From: Romanomermis culicivorax
Taxonomy: Eukaryota > Nematoda > Enoplea > Mermithida > Mermithidae
Direction of reading: 5' to 3'
Assembly: GCA_963922205.1 (NCBI GenBank)
Contig: CAWUHX010000217.1
Location: forward strand, 62,001 to 126,000
Length of the DNA stretch: 64,000 bases
The notes beneath the pieces are model-generated. The model saw only the letters and a program-made list of their open reading frames with translations, was not told the origin of the DNA and did no database searches. This document shows, piece by piece, positions 35,401 to 46,843 of this stretch. How positions within the stretch are numbered: the first letter of the stretch is position 1; each line of letters begins with the position of its first letter. The position numbers and the translations under genes are program-made.

Positions 35401-35667
35401 CAGAAGTATGAACAGGGCTTTATGCATGATCTTGACAGCTGGAATCTCACGAAATTTTAGAATTTACAAAACTTCTCCCCATGTTCACTTTAAAAAGCAT
35501 GTGATAGCCTATTCGATAGCATTTTTAATTCTCTATCTTTGTATAGAATAAAAAGATTAAAAGAGTGATCGATGTCAATGTGAACTGTCTGGAACAGAAT
35601 AGCCTTAGGTCAACTCTTATCTACGGCAGGAATACTGACTCCATCCAAAAAACTTATTTGTGTTCAT

Positions 35668-35905
35668 ACCTGTAAGAGGTCGGACCAGTTGGGGGGGGGG
35701 GGGGAGGGTGAATCTGAAATCTAGGGGAAGGGGGTCGAAAAAAGTCGAAATTTTTCCCAAAAAAGGCCGAAAACACACTTTTTGCCAATTTTTTGCTATT
35801 TTTTCCAAACTGAGGGGGGGGGGGGGTTTGGGGGTTGGGTATATGGTTGGCCAAGTTGGGGAGGAGGTCCCCCCAACCCCCCTCATGACAGACATGTTTG
35901 TGTTT
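35668..35905. repeat. G-tract TIR repeat copy
   Basis: CATACCTGTAAGAGGTCGGA followed by CCAGTT, a 14-G run, GGGGTCGAAAAAAGTCGAAA, then a second G run and GGTTGGCCAAGTTGGGG. Same family as 30401-30764, with a different right end. Confidence 0.65.
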
Positions 35906-36229
35906 GTAAAAAATCTTTTCATCTTCAATTTGAGCCATAGATCATGAAACTACTACAGAAGTTACTACAGAAGTTTTGTGCTTTAGAAAAAATTTCGGGT
36001 TACTGTGGATTTCAATTTCTGATAGATTTGCACCATTTCAGATTATTTTTTGTAAATTCTATTCATGTTATTAGAAATTTACAAAAATATGGATTGGTCA
36101 AATTACACTTTTCTGATGCAAAATTCTATTCTGCATTTGAGTAAACCTCTGTAGTGCTTTAGTTTTAAGTTGTTCTTGAGATATCTGTCGATGACTGACA
36201 ATAATGCAGTTTACGTTTGAACTTAGGTG

Positions 36230-36318
36230 TATTGCCAAATTTTTCCAAGTCTGGGGGTTTAGGTATAGGGTTGGACAATTTGGGGGGTCCCCCCAACCCT
36301 GCCCAATTACAGGTATGA
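36230..36318. repeat. G-tract TIR repeat, short copy
   Basis: Only the right part is retained: GGTATAGGGTTGGACAATT, GGGGGGTCCCCCCAACC palindrome, then CAATTACAGGTATGATAAT. Confidence 0.55.
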
Positions 36319-36709
36319 TAATCGCTTCAAAAAGCAAGAGACTTGAGGTAATTGATCTTTCTCAAAAACTGTGTCAAAGAAATAAATGTGAATCTTCATT
36401 AAATATGAAGACTGTTTTTTCTTATCTCACTGACATAGTTAGCTGAAAAAAAGGTTGGGGACAATTTTTAACAAAAAATCAATGAGTTAAACATTAACTT
36501 TTTATTAAACTTTGACAGTTTTTGGTATGTTTCTAGTAAAAAAAAATTTTTTGTGCCATTAGCACAAATTTTTTTGGCTTGTTTTTGCCAATTGGCACAA
36601 AAAAACGCTGGCGACTAGTGAGGTGAAGAAAGAGAAAGCATTGGGCAGCGAGATCTGTCATTAATTTGATTGGTCAAAAAAATTTATTGATTTTTTTAGT
36701 TGTTCTGGC

Positions 36710-36800
36710 AAATTTTCTGGCTTAGGCTTAGGCTCATTCGTAGGCTTAGGCTCAGGTCTACGCTGAGGTTTAGGTGGCTTAAGCTTAGACTCACGGTTAA
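36710..36800. repeat. Degenerate GGCTTAGGCTCA tandem words
   Basis: GGCTTAGGCTTAGGCTCA followed by variants (GGCTTAGGCTCAGG, GAGGTTTAGGTGGCTTA). Not a telomere array: at most two perfect TTAGGC units. Confidence 0.5.
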
Positions 36801-37169
36801 GAATGAGTGGACTACCATGTTTGACAAATCAAAGTGAGGGTATAAAATTTTTCGACCAATCAGATTGATGACAGATCTCACTCCCCCCAATACTTTGTTG
36901 AAGAAGGTGCATGTCGCACTAAGCATTAGGGACCAAGCATTAGCCCTCTTTAGATTGGCCGAAATAACCGCCCCCTTGTTGATTGGTCAAAATTTTTGAG
37001 ATGTCGAAAATGCATTATATGCCTTTTAAAAGGGAAATATACTGAAAATTTTCCAGTTTAAAATTTTCCTTAGGCTTGGGGTTAGGGTACAGCAGCTGTG
37101 CACGAAGCAATCCAACATTATTGCCAAAGAGATGCAATGTGGTAATATTTTCAGCAAGGATGATTTCTT

Positions 37170-39958
37170 GACCCCCAGCAGATATAAAGTTTCAGGTATC
37201 ACTAATCGGCGGAATCTGCGTGCAGATGTGGATTGCCAATATGGTCTAATTGGCGGATGTGGATATTGTTGGCAGATTAATATCTGCTCTTTTTTAGGGG
37301 ATATTTATGTCCAATTGGCGGATGCAGAATCTGCTTTTTCCATGTCTAATCAGTGGATATGTTTTGGGCATTGTATGTTTTGCGGACAACAATGCGAGAA
37401 AAATTAAAATAATACAAATTACAATATTAAAACACTGGAAAAAGGAGAAATCACATAAAGTTAAACTAGACATGAAAATTTGGTCACATATTTGAGCAAG
37501 AAAAATTACAATTAATAATGATAAAATTAAATGGCAAAATAAAATGTGTATCATAATAAACATTGACTCACATTTTCATCAACATTATGCAGGTTGACTT
37601 CTCACAATTCTGAATTCATTCTATCACAGAAATAATATGACAAGGTATCCATGTTGGGTCCTATTAAAATGCACCAGAAATGGCTCTGACTGTGGAGTAT
37701 TACTGAGCCTAGACGGAATCTGTAAAAAATGTGTGAATGAAACATTAATTTATAGTCAGTTAAGTTAAGAAGGAAACAGTAACTTTTTATTTATTACGGT
37801 CCAAGTAAGGGGAAGGTCCAATATATCCATGAATGGGGCATTTCACAAAAAAATTGGTGGCAACATGAGAGGTATCTGTTACACCAATTCAGGCTGATCT
37901 ATAGTAGGCCTACTGCCGCATCTTTGATCACTCAATCTTTGTTTACATAGTTCATGGCATTTACAAAACTCTCAGCATACAAATTTATCCATTTTGTCTT
38001 TAATTTGCCAAGTAGAAAATGTAAAAAAGGTTTTTTTGGTACATTTCTTATTTTTACTTGTTCAGCAAGTCAATTCGGGTTACAACTCCTTTGCTTGAGC
38101 AGTTGCTATTGCTGCAAGTCAATATTCAGTACAAGTGGACCAGTGGCTTGATTAAATTGATGAAGAATTTCTCCACTGCACCGAAAGTATCTATTTGTGT
38201 TATATTTTCTATTTCAAGGTATCTGTCAAGTCATAAAGCGCCGATGTTATGTAGATGCTTTGCCCACAACAATAGGGCTTCTTCCTAGCTGCCCACTGGG
38301 CTAATACCAGAGACCCCTAACTGAGAAAGTTCCGGAGGTATCTGAAAAGTGTTAATTAGAAACTGAAATTGGTTCACAGAACAAACTGTATAAATTAATA
38401 TACCTGTTCCAAGAAATTGGGATTGAATTTAATGTGCATGTAGAACGTGGCAAAACATGAGTCCAATGTAAATGTATTCTTCACTTTGTAGGTTTTGTTT
38501 TCTGGTTTGATGGTGAAAGCCGGTGGTGCCCATCAAAAACGTGTTATTTTGAAGCACATGCTGCACTCCCAATATGGTTTTGGTATTCATTTTTTGAAAT
38601 AAATGGCCTTCTACACATTTTCACAATCTTGATGGTAATATCCCCTGCAATTTGGACATTGCCCGGAATCCAATCCAATCAATAACGCATTGCTTGCGCC
38701 ATTAGATGTGCAATTCCAGGTATCCGTTGATGTGTCCTCCATTGCAATGTCCCCTCCTGATACTAGTTTGTCCTTGTTTATGTCATCGACAGCATCATTT
38801 TTCTGTGTAAATTTGTACAAAATTAAATATCCACGCATCTCAGAAAAGTTAGAAATCCAAATTTTAAAAAATTTAAAACTTCAAAAAACTTAAACTGAAC
38901 TCCTGAAGCCAATTTTGGCTTTTGGAGTTGGGCAATGCTGTCCTAGCATCTCAGTCATGGTTCCTATTTGAAAATTGAAAAAAAATCAAAATTTAAAAAA
39001 AAGTAAAAAAATGAAAAATTTAATTTTTTTCAAAATTCTTTTTTTTTAAGTCCGACGTCCAAAAAAATGCCAAAAACACTCTTCTAAAGCAATTTCCTAC
39101 ACCTAGGAGCCCTAAAAAACCATATCCCCCAATTATATCCACTTATTAGGGATGCAAAACCCTAATTGGCAGATATAATTGGCACAGATCACTTAGACTC
39201 AGTTCCTGAAGCCAATTTTGACTTTTGGAGCATGGAAATGCTATCCTAGCATCTCAGTCATGGTTCCTATTTGAAAATTAAAAATTTTGAAAAGTTAAAA
39301 TTTAAAAAAAAATTTAAAAAACAATTATTAACAATATATGTTACTATGTACTCACCAGAGGCCTTGCACAAAGAAGGCTGTCATGATATGATGCATATTA
39401 GGAGCATGTATAAAAATAAATGGCAAATGCTCATGGAGGGTGATAAAAGTACATTGTGCCAGGAAACTGGATTTAGGTGTACAAAATAGTTTAATGTCCT
39501 GGTTGATGTGAACATTGGAGTTTTAATGTACCTAATGATCATTTAAATTGTTTTATTTGCATCTTTTTCCAATTTCTTAAATTTCAGGTTGACTTCGGAA
39601 AAGTGAGGAAACTTGCTAGAAATGTGATTTTCAAATTTATTTTTGGGTATTTTATGACATTTTATAGGCAGTGATGAAAGGGAGAGCGCTGGAAAATTTT
39701 AAGTCATTAGCAGAATATTATTGTTGCATAGGCTTGCAATATTTGAAAACACTTATAAGCCCTAAATCCCTAACTATGTCAACATTTGTACCAAATACTA
39801 AAATCATGGAATTTTTTTGAAGATTTGACAGTGGAATCATGGATGGAATTATCAATTTTAATTGTCAACTGGAGGATCGAAGAACTGCGGTTAACTAGGA
39901 TGTACAGAACTAAGGGAGTACCCATAAATGGACATTAGTGGAAATAAGAAATATTTTA
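37170..39958 (-). pseudogene. Left remnant of the transposase/helicase locus, with PHD-like zinc-finger piece
   Basis: Mostly non-coding, but 38893-38470 on the minus strand reads DTWNCTSNGASN, then CPNCRGYYHQDCEN (C-x2-C-x4-H-x2-C) and, after a stop, a further WECSMC pair. This spacing resembles the second half of a PHD-type zinc finger. Stops interrupt it. It carries five copies of the AGGTATCY motif that also fills 53.7-56.4 kb, so it is probably the 3' part of the minus-strand gene cut off by the Maverick insertion. TAATTGGCGGAT words recur around 37200-37330. Confidence 0.4.
38895..39290. repeat. Dispersed repeat A, copy 1 (with internal duplication)
   Basis: Two direct copies of a ~85-bp word (CCTGAAGCCAATTTTG to ATGGTTCCTATTTGAAAATT) at 38897-38982 and 39203-39290. 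Between and including them is a segment matching the reverse complement of 59545-59775 (CTAAAGCAATTTCCTACA against its complement near 59725). Confidence 0.75.
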
Positions 39959-39964
39959 CATTAG
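39959..39964. repeat. Left 6-bp target duplication CATTAG
   Basis: Identical to 53376-53381. Six-base duplications are the rule for Maverick/Polinton insertions. Confidence 0.93.
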
Positions 39965-40133
39965 AGTAGTACCTAGGGGTCCTTCAGGGCGCCACCCACG
40001 CATTTTCTAAAAACTGGATGTTTACTTTTCAGCTTGTGTGCTTTGTTTCTTAGTGCATATCAAACTGGTTCTTGTATATAATACTCACATAGACAAACTG
40101 ATAAAGTATAGCCTCTACCTCTTGCCTGTTCTA
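39965..40133. repeat. Left terminal inverted repeat of the Maverick
   Basis: 169 bp matching the complement of 53208-53375 with about nine mismatches by eye (~5%). Confidence 0.93.
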
Positions 40134-40329
40134 CATTAAGCTGTTTAGCAAGGAGCACTATTGCGCCATCATCTTTGAAGGTGGGTTTCTAATTTGTTTC
40201 TTTGTCATAATGCAACATTTGATTCATTTAGGGAATAATAATGCTGAAAAGGTTATCCACTTGTATTATCATGACCAGCACTACACGGTCATTAGCTCTA
40301 TGCCAGGATTTTTTTCACAATCATACTGG

Positions 40330-43300
40330 TGCTAACTCTGCAACATAGCATACAGCACAGAAGATAATCATCGATGCATCAACAAGTGCACTTCATGCTA
40401 CCATCATCCACCTTGCAAACAGGTTGAAATTATAATTTGCGAAGAACGCAACTGTTACTTCAACAGTGTATTTCGCTACAACAACCATCTATGAGAATAT
40501 GATGCCACATTTACCGGGACCAAAAAAAAGCCTACAAAGACTGTTTCGATTTGTGACAAGATTCACCGATGCACTTCATGCAAGAGACATGTGCATAAAA
40601 GTGGTTTATCAAAACACTGGTGTGGTTACACCAAATGCCGAATTTGTAAGCAGGAACTCTTGATAAAAGGTAAGTAATGTCAATTTACTATGGGATAAGT
40701 TTTTCATTAATCTCTTGCTTATAGGTCACCAATGCTACATGCAAAGAATTGATGTTGAAGATGATTCTCAGACTGAAGAAGAGCAGTTGGTACACCTAGA
40801 CTCCTGCAATGGAGACAGTCTGTGGGATGATCAGGCTGCATGTGCAAAATAAAAATCAAAACGGGAAAATCTGGAAATCATCCCACATTTTGTTTTCTTT
40901 GATTTTGAAACCACTCAAGAGTGTGTATTAAGGAAGACTCAGCTTGGTGAAGAGCTGGAGCATGTGCCAAATTTATGTATTGCACATGTAATATGTGATA
41001 CATGTCAAAATCAGGCTTCTGATACTGTGTGTCATCGATGTGGACCGAGAAAACAAACATTCATCGGAGAGGACTGCTTGAACAAATTTTGTAGATTTCT
41101 GTTCAACTCATCCATGAAAAATACCCATGAAAAATACAACTGCAATAGCTCATAACGCCAAGGGCTTTGATTCACAATTCCTTTTACCATATTTGTATAA
41201 AGAAGGCATTGCTCCGAAAGTTGTCACAAAAGGTGAGATTAGATATTGATTATATAAATGACTAAATACATTGCTTTTTCAGGGTTGAACATCATTTCCC
41301 TGACAGTGGACAGCATCAAAGTTATCGATTCCTTCAATTTTCTGCCTATGCCACTCAGCGCTTCACGAAAAGCATTTGGAATTGATGAACTCTGTAAAGG
41401 CTACTTTCCGCACTTGTTCAACAGACAGGAAAACTGGAATTATGTTGGAAAATGGCCAGATGTGCATTTTTATTCACCAGACACCATGAAGGGGGAAAGC
41501 CACGACAAATTTATGCGATGGTATTATCAGCAAACAGAAAAGGTTAGTTGATATAAAATTATAATTGTACAATAAATTGACATTATCACCATCTTTAGAT
41601 GTTCAATTTCTAAGAAGAGCTTATCAAATATGGCGAAAATGATGTAGATGTGCTCGTCAAAGCCTGCCTCAAGTTTCGAAACATATTCATGCGTGAAACA
41701 ACTGTGGATCCATTCAAAAAATCACTCACCATTGCTGGAGCATGCAATAGAGTGTATCGTAAGCTCTTTTTAAAGAAAGATACGATAGGTTTAGTACCAC
41801 ATAATGGATACCAGGGTAAAGACAAACAATCCGTAAAGGCCATTATGTGGCTTCAGTGGTTGAATGTGAAAAACAACCTGCGTATCCGGCATGCTTTGAA
41901 TGGTAAGGAAGTCTGGGTCAGTTCTTACAAGGTAGATGGAATCGATGGAGGTACAATTTATGAGTTTTATGGGCATGGCTGTCCTAAATGCATGAAGCAG
42001 AGGAACCATCTCACAGCCAATCAAGTTTCAACTGCCGGGGATGCCTACATGAGAACAATGGCAGGTCGACAACATCTAAAACAACTAGGATATCAGCTCA
42101 TTGAGCTTTGGGAGTGCGAGCTTGACATCTTGCTCGCAAACAATCTTGAGATGGCTGAATTTTTTAAGAAATCAGAATTTTTCAAGAAATCAACCTTCGA
42201 ATCCAAGAGATGGTAAGATCTTTTTGTGTCATGTGTTTCTTTTTTAAGTTTCCCTCTTGTAGCTTTCTACGGTGGTCGTACAAATGCCATAAAGCTGTAC
42301 CACAAGATTGAGAAAACAGAAAGGATAAATTATGTTGATGTATGTAGTTTGTACCCATATATGAACAAGTATGGTGTATATCCAATTGGACATCCATTGC
42401 TAATTACGGAAAACTTCAAAGACATCAATGAAAAACCATAGGAAGGCTTGATCAAGTGCCTCATTTTAACTCCACAAGATCTCTATCACCCCGTTTTACC
42501 CTATCATTTAAATGGTAAATTAACATTTCCATTATGTCAACAATGCACCGACTTACAGCTACCCAAGTGTACACATTCCAATGGAGAGGATGGAGCCTTG
42601 CTGGGAATGTGGGTAACAATGGAACTTTACAAAGCTCTAGATAAAGGCTACAAGGTAATATTTGATAAGCTGATGTGAGATTTGTTTAACCAAGAACCAT
42701 TTTCAGGTTTTGAAAGTCTTTGAAGTTTGGCATTATGAAGCTGTGGATAGATATGATCAAATTTCCAATCCAGATGGCGGTTTATTCACCAGCTATGTGA
42801 ACACTTTTATGAAAATGAAAATGGTAAAACAAACATTAAGTCATATTTTATATATATTATTGTGATTTGTAGGAAGCGGAAGGCTGGCCCGCGCATTGTA
42901 ACAATGATGCCTCTAGGCAGGCATACTTGAGGGATATAGAGGAGCATGAAGGAATAATGCTGGACAGAACAGAAATTGAAAAAAAATCCAGGCAAATGGG
43001 CTTTGGCAAAGCTGATGCTAAATTCATTTTGCGGCAAAGTAAGAATTTTTAAAACTGTAAACATGGTTTCTATAATCTCTCATACCATTTTCAATTTGGT
43101 CAATGAAATAATTTGACTAAGACAGTTTATTTTACAAATCGGCAGGAATATTTCGGCCTTATATTTGATCCATCTGCAATTATTCAGAGTGTAACAATCA
43201 TTAGTGAAACTCTCATTGCTGTCAGCTACACAGAGAAAGAAGAATTTGTCTTAACATCGCCTTAGGTCAACCCTGTGATAGCAGCTTATACGACAACTCA

Positions 43301-43802
43301 AGCCCGGCTAATGCTTTACTCTTATATTGAAAAGTTGGAGCGACATGTTTTATTTTTTGACACAGATAGTGTCATTTATTTATCAAACATTAGCGATACC
43401 AATGAATATAAAGTACCAATTGGATGGTCTTTGGGTGAAATGACGGATGAGTTTAAGGATTACGGCCAGGGATCTTACATTACGGAATTTATCAGTGGTG
43501 GTCCAAAGAACTACTCCTACTGTGTATATAGTACAAAGGACGAGAAACTGCATTACATAACAAAAGTTCATGGTATTACATTAAACCACAAAGTAGCGAA
43601 ACAAGTAAACTTTGAAAGTTTAAAACAAATGGTAAAATCGTTCATTATATCTAATGATACAGAAGAAATTAATGTAGTAACTGAAAGAATTGATAGAAAA
43701 CAGGACCATACTGTAGTAACTAGACCTGTACAAAAAAAATTTAGAGTTGTATATGATAAACGCGTTATTGTGAAAGATTTTACAACTGTACCTTATGGAT
43801 GA
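40330..43802 (+). pseudogene. polB: Protein-primed-type family B DNA polymerase, decayed
   Basis: The N-terminal zinc-rich region (CTSCKRHVH, WCGYTKCRICKQ, about 40549-40660) typical of Polinton PolB is followed by a 55-bp intron (40670-40724). Then come exonuclease motifs ExoI (FFDFETTQE, near 40898), ExoII (AHNAKGFDSQF, 41152) and ExoIII-type YGENDVDVL (near 41627); motif A YVDVCSLYPYMNKYG (near 42330); a damaged motif B (near 43085); motif [10 protein letters not shown] (near 43350); and the conserved thumb ([10 protein letters not shown]). At least four further short introns fit GT-AG. Disruptions: TGA 40492, TAA 40850, frameshift near 41140, TAA 41611, TAG 42439, shifts near 43080-43150, TAG 43263. 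The enzyme would replicate the element. This copy cannot. Confidence 0.93.
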
Positions 43803-43860
43803 AAAGTATAAATATTGATGTGTTAATTTGCTTATTCATTTGTTTTATATGTTTAATAAA

Positions 43861-44499
43861 ATGGCTAGTTTCAACTTTGCTTGGAAGCACCCTTTCAATT
43901 GTATTGTCTCAGCTCCTACCAAATCCAGAAAAACTGAGTTTGTGAAAAAACCAATCTTGTTCGCCAAACAAATGATCGAACCAGTACCAACGAGAATCAT
44001 ATGGTGTTATACTGAATGGCAGAAAACTTACACTGATTTGCAGAACAAATGTACCAATGTTTCTTTCCTCAAAGGATTACGATCTATCGAGGTTCTGAAA
44101 AGCTTCAAACAACAGCCTCAACTATTAGTTCTAGACGACATGATGCAGGAAATGAAAACTGACAAGAGGCTCAATGAGTTGTTTACAAGAGGCTCTCATC
44201 ACTGGAATTTATCAGTTATACACATTGTCCAAAATGCTTTTTTTGAAGGAATGAGGACAAGCAGAATAAATGCTCAATATTTGGTGCTAATGAAAAATCC
44301 AGCAGATAGACTACAGATCTAGACATTGGGAGGGCAAGATTTTCCAGGTTCTAAACGCTTTATAGAAGCCTTTGAAGATGCAACTGGGTCATCTTATGGC
44401 TATTTGATTATTGATTTGACTCAAGACACACCAGATAAATTTAGACTCAGGACAAATATCTTCCCAACTGATGCCCGTATGATTATATATGTACCATGA
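43861..44499 (+). pseudogene. FtsK/HerA-family genome-packaging ATPase
   Basis: Starts MASFNFAWKHPFNCIVSAP. The Walker A position reads APTKSRKT, where the usual GPTxxGKT has lost its Gly residues. Walker B QLLVLDDMM is intact at about residue 92. The HIVQNAFF and NAQYLVLMKNPAD segments match the C-terminal part of Maverick and adenovirus-like packaging ATPases. TAG at 44320-44322 interrupts the frame, and the family C-terminus continues to 44499 (YGYLIIDL, TNIFPTDAR). It would pump DNA into the capsid. It begins 59 bp after polB. Confidence 0.9.
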
Positions 44500-44577
44500 T
44501 AAAAGATATATAGGCCATCGACTTGTCAGCTTGGATCATTTTCTTTTATAAACATCTACTGATAAGTTGCTTCTATT

Positions 44578-45105
44578 ATGGATAACTTGCGCACTGTTGA
44601 GGAAATGGAGTTTGATACAACAATGGAAAGGGTATATAATGCATCAAATGGTATGTCCCCAAGTCCGCCTCCACAATGCCTTCTAATCGGAATGTTTGAC
44701 AACAAGACATATGGAAAAATAGCATCCAGTATATGTTTTATGCTGCTCCTCGGAGGATTTTTCTGGTCAATTCTACATGACACCAGGGCACCCGCTTTAA
44801 CAAGCAATTTCTCTATTCAGAAGGAAAAATCATTCATTTTGATGCAAATAAAGAATGATGAAATCACAATGTATTCAGTCAATGCCAGTAGTAGACAGAA
44901 TGTTGCACACTTTATTGAAAAATACTTATTATGCCCTCTACATGAAATGCATGAATATTGGCCTCTATATCAGATATCAGTACCATTAAATGCTGACATA
45001 CATGCATGCTGCGATGAAGATGGTCAATTCAAGAGCCTAAATTTGGCAACAATTGAGCTGAATAAACAAACTGTAAATTCCTTTCTCAAACTCTTGAAAG
45101 AATAA
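44578..45105 (+). CDS. Single-pass membrane protein with one copy of an unfamiliar module
   Basis: 175 residues, intact. The N-terminal ~50 residues are acidic/neutral with a Pro-rich SPSPPP. A membrane span follows (IASSICFMLLLGGFFWSIL, about 63-81); the lack of a cleavable signal suggests type II topology. An ~88-residue extracellular-type domain follows (SFILMQIKND... to the C-terminus): a leading strand, a helix FIEKYLLCP, a CC pair in HACCDEDG, and a final helix VNSFLKLL. The same order of features occurs twice in the next gene (45695-46423). No known family recognised. It lies between ATPase and the capsid-side genes, a variable-cargo position in Mavericks. Confidence 0.7.
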   Translation: MDNLRTVEEMEFDTTMERVYNASNGMSPSPPPQCLLIGMFDNKTYGKIASSICFMLLLGGFFWSILHDTRAPALTSNFSIQKEKSFILMQIKNDEITMYSVNASSRQNVAHFIEKYLLCPLHEMHEYWPLYQISVPLNADIHACCDEDGQFKSLNLATIELNKQTVNSFLKLLKE

Positions 45106-45694
45106 TCTGCAAGCTCTTATTCACTCATCAGTACTTGTAGACAAGCAGTCCTATTTCCAATGTCTCTAGCATCATTTGAATTATTTTTAATACGACTTAT
45201 GGCAAAAATAATAGGTAATATAATGTGCACCTATTTATAATTAAATACATTGTATATGTAATTTTAAGGAGTACCCATCATTAAGTGCATGCAAGCTCAA
45301 TATGCTGATGTTTTATGGTCAAGATTCAGCCAAAATCGGAAAGAAGATTACAAGTGAAAGGCTGTGCAATATATTAATTTCATCAAATTAAACGAAGGAA
45401 AAATAAAATTACTGGATTTCGGTTCTTCACCTTGGAGCTCTTTGGAGAACTAAGAAAAAGATGCATAGACGCGCAGTATATCGATGAACTGTTTGCTGGG
45501 TTGAGCCAGGAAGACAAGTTCTACTTCATGTTGATCAATCAAAGCAGTGTATATGATAGAAACGTTTTCTATTTATTGATACTACAAAATGAAATTTCCA
45601 GTTTTCCCTGAACCATTTATTGTATATAAGCAATGTGCGTGTTATAATATTCAGTTTTGTGTTTGTATTTTGGTGGTGAACAGTTGTTTCTCAG
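45106..45694. other. Decayed small-ORF region in the Maverick
   Basis: Short frames on plus (MSLASFELFLIRLMAKII at 45162; then, after a possible intron ending near 45268, readings such as CKLNMLMFYGQDS and KAVQYINFIKLNEGKI in different frames) suggest a broken gene of about 120 codons. No family recognised. Confidence 0.35.
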
Positions 45695-46423
45695 GTGATG
45701 GCTTATAATAAAACAATGTGTTTCACTTTTCTTGCAGCTGTGATATTAGCTGTCTGCTCAAGCCTCAAAAGTGCAGATGATCTTTCCTACAGTCATCTCG
45801 TTTTGATGAGGTCCTATGGTTCTGCTCCTGGAGTAGATTTTTACAACATAACCCTGGCTGCACAAGTATCTTTCCGAAATTTCCTATTAAGAGCATTGGC
45901 TTGCAACAAAACGGGCAGTTTATTTAATCCTGATTCTGAAAGATGTTCAACAAAAATACCCCACAATGGCAATCTCTATGCCATCTGTGACATGAGCAAT
46001 AATTTTGATAGTATTAGTGCACCTACATTCAACATTAGCAAACATATGGTACCCTCCCTACTCAATGTACTCAATACAAAAATTGAGAGTATTGATCTCG
46101 AGGATGACAAGAATATAAAGAATCATCAACTTGTAATCATAAATTACAAAAGTTTCACAGGAGCTGGTTTTATTACTTCATATAACAAACATGAAGCGGT
46201 ACATTTAAGAAACTTTCTTAGAAATGCCATATGGTGTAGGCCCGGACAAGGACAATTTACAAATACGCAATATTGTCCAACTTTAATTGGAGATCATCAA
46301 ACACATGTGTGTTGTACGCATGAAACTTTGCAGAGTGTAGTGTTAAATGGTTTGAATCTGTATGATAACAATGAAATATCAGTTCTGATGGATGCACTCT
46401 ATGATAGACGACCCCCAGCTTGA
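45695..46423 (+). CDS. Secreted protein with two tandem copies of the module
   Basis: 242 residues, intact. Signal peptide MCFTFLAAVILAVCSS after a short N-terminal extension. Two ~95-residue repeats follow. Repeat 1 has YSHLVLMRSYG, VSFRNFLLRALAC, YAICDMS, MVPSLLNVL. Repeat 2 has NHQLVIINYKS, VHLRNFLRNAIWC, HVCCTHE, ISVLMDALYD. Each is: beta strand, F/L-x-x-FL-x-x-A helix ending in Cys, a variable Cys loop, an h-h-C-C/D strand, a closing helix. The 175-residue membrane protein upstream has one more copy. Five N-x-S/T sequons. A virion-surface or host-interaction role is plausible but unproven. Confidence 0.72.
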   Translation: MMAYNKTMCFTFLAAVILAVCSSLKSADDLSYSHLVLMRSYGSAPGVDFYNITLAAQVSFRNFLLRALACNKTGSLFNPDSERCSTKIPHNGNLYAICDMSNNFDSISAPTFNISKHMVPSLLNVLNTKIESIDLEDDKNIKNHQLVIINYKSFTGAGFITSYNKHEAVHLRNFLRNAIWCRPGQGQFTNTQYCPTLIGDHQTHVCCTHETLQSVVLNGLNLYDNNEISVLMDALYDRRPPA

Positions 46424-46495
46424 AATGTATATATATATATACCTGTTGCTATCTGAAATGTCTCATTATTGATTTTGAATTTCTATTAGAATGCC

Positions 46496-46843
46496 ATGTC
46501 AAAGTTGCTGCGAAAGTACATTCACCATCTACATGTCTTAAATTGCTGCAGTAATCATACAAAACGAAGAAGTGCACTATTAAAAACTTTGCAGGATAAA
46601 TTTGTGCATTGTTTATGTGAAATTTGTCACAACCTGCTGAAAGGAAATATTCCTATAAGTACCCTAAAGAAGAAAAAGCTTGCTAAATATAGCAAGATTA
46701 TAAGACATTTAGCATCAAAGCAAAAGATCAACTTGAGAGCAAAAAAGCAGCAAATTATACAAAGTGGTGGATTTTTACCTATACTTCTACCCCCTCAGCT
46801 AGCACTTGCTACTGAAATTTTACCCAAAGTTATCAAAACATGA
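46496..46843 (+). CDS. Small basic Maverick protein with C-terminal GGFLPILLPP (core/pX-like)
   Basis: 115 residues, intact, Lys/Arg-rich. It has the pattern seen in the small ORF next to the capsid genes of many Mavericks and adintoviruses: a CEICHNLLKGNIPIS segment, a run of basic heptads (KKKKLAKYSKIIRHLASKQK), then QSGGFLPILLPPQ and a hydrophobic end. Such proteins have been compared with adenovirus core protein X. The exact role is not established. Its end overlaps the next start (ATG at 46840). Confidence 0.75.
   Translation: MSKLLRKYIHHLHVLNCCSNHTKRRSALLKTLQDKFVHCLCEICHNLLKGNIPISTLKKKKLAKYSKIIRHLASKQKINLRAKKQQIIQSGGFLPILLPPQLALATEILPKVIKT

Larger units (their letters stand above)
32277..35419 (+). 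mobile_element. PIF/Harbinger-like element without transposase, 3.1 kb
   Basis: Left end AGCCTGGTTCGTACTTCTGC, right end reversed AGCCCTGTTCATACTTCTGC (17 of 20 identical). Flanked by TTA on both sides (32274-32276, 35420-35422), the classical 3-bp PIF/Harbinger duplication. Both ends continue into arrays of GAGCATGCTCG palindromes (32300-32500, 35270-35400). Inside is a MADF-BESS-type gene, the kind of DNA-binding accessory protein that accompanies some PIF elements. No DDE transposase frame is visible. Repeat C (33975-34208) and T-rich sequence lie in the largest intron. Confidence 0.6.

Noticed and set aside
36710..36800. TTAGGC-like words suggesting nematode telomere repeats
   Set aside because: At most two perfect units, the rest degenerate. 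It is an ordinary short tandem repeat, not a telomere array or taxonomic proof.
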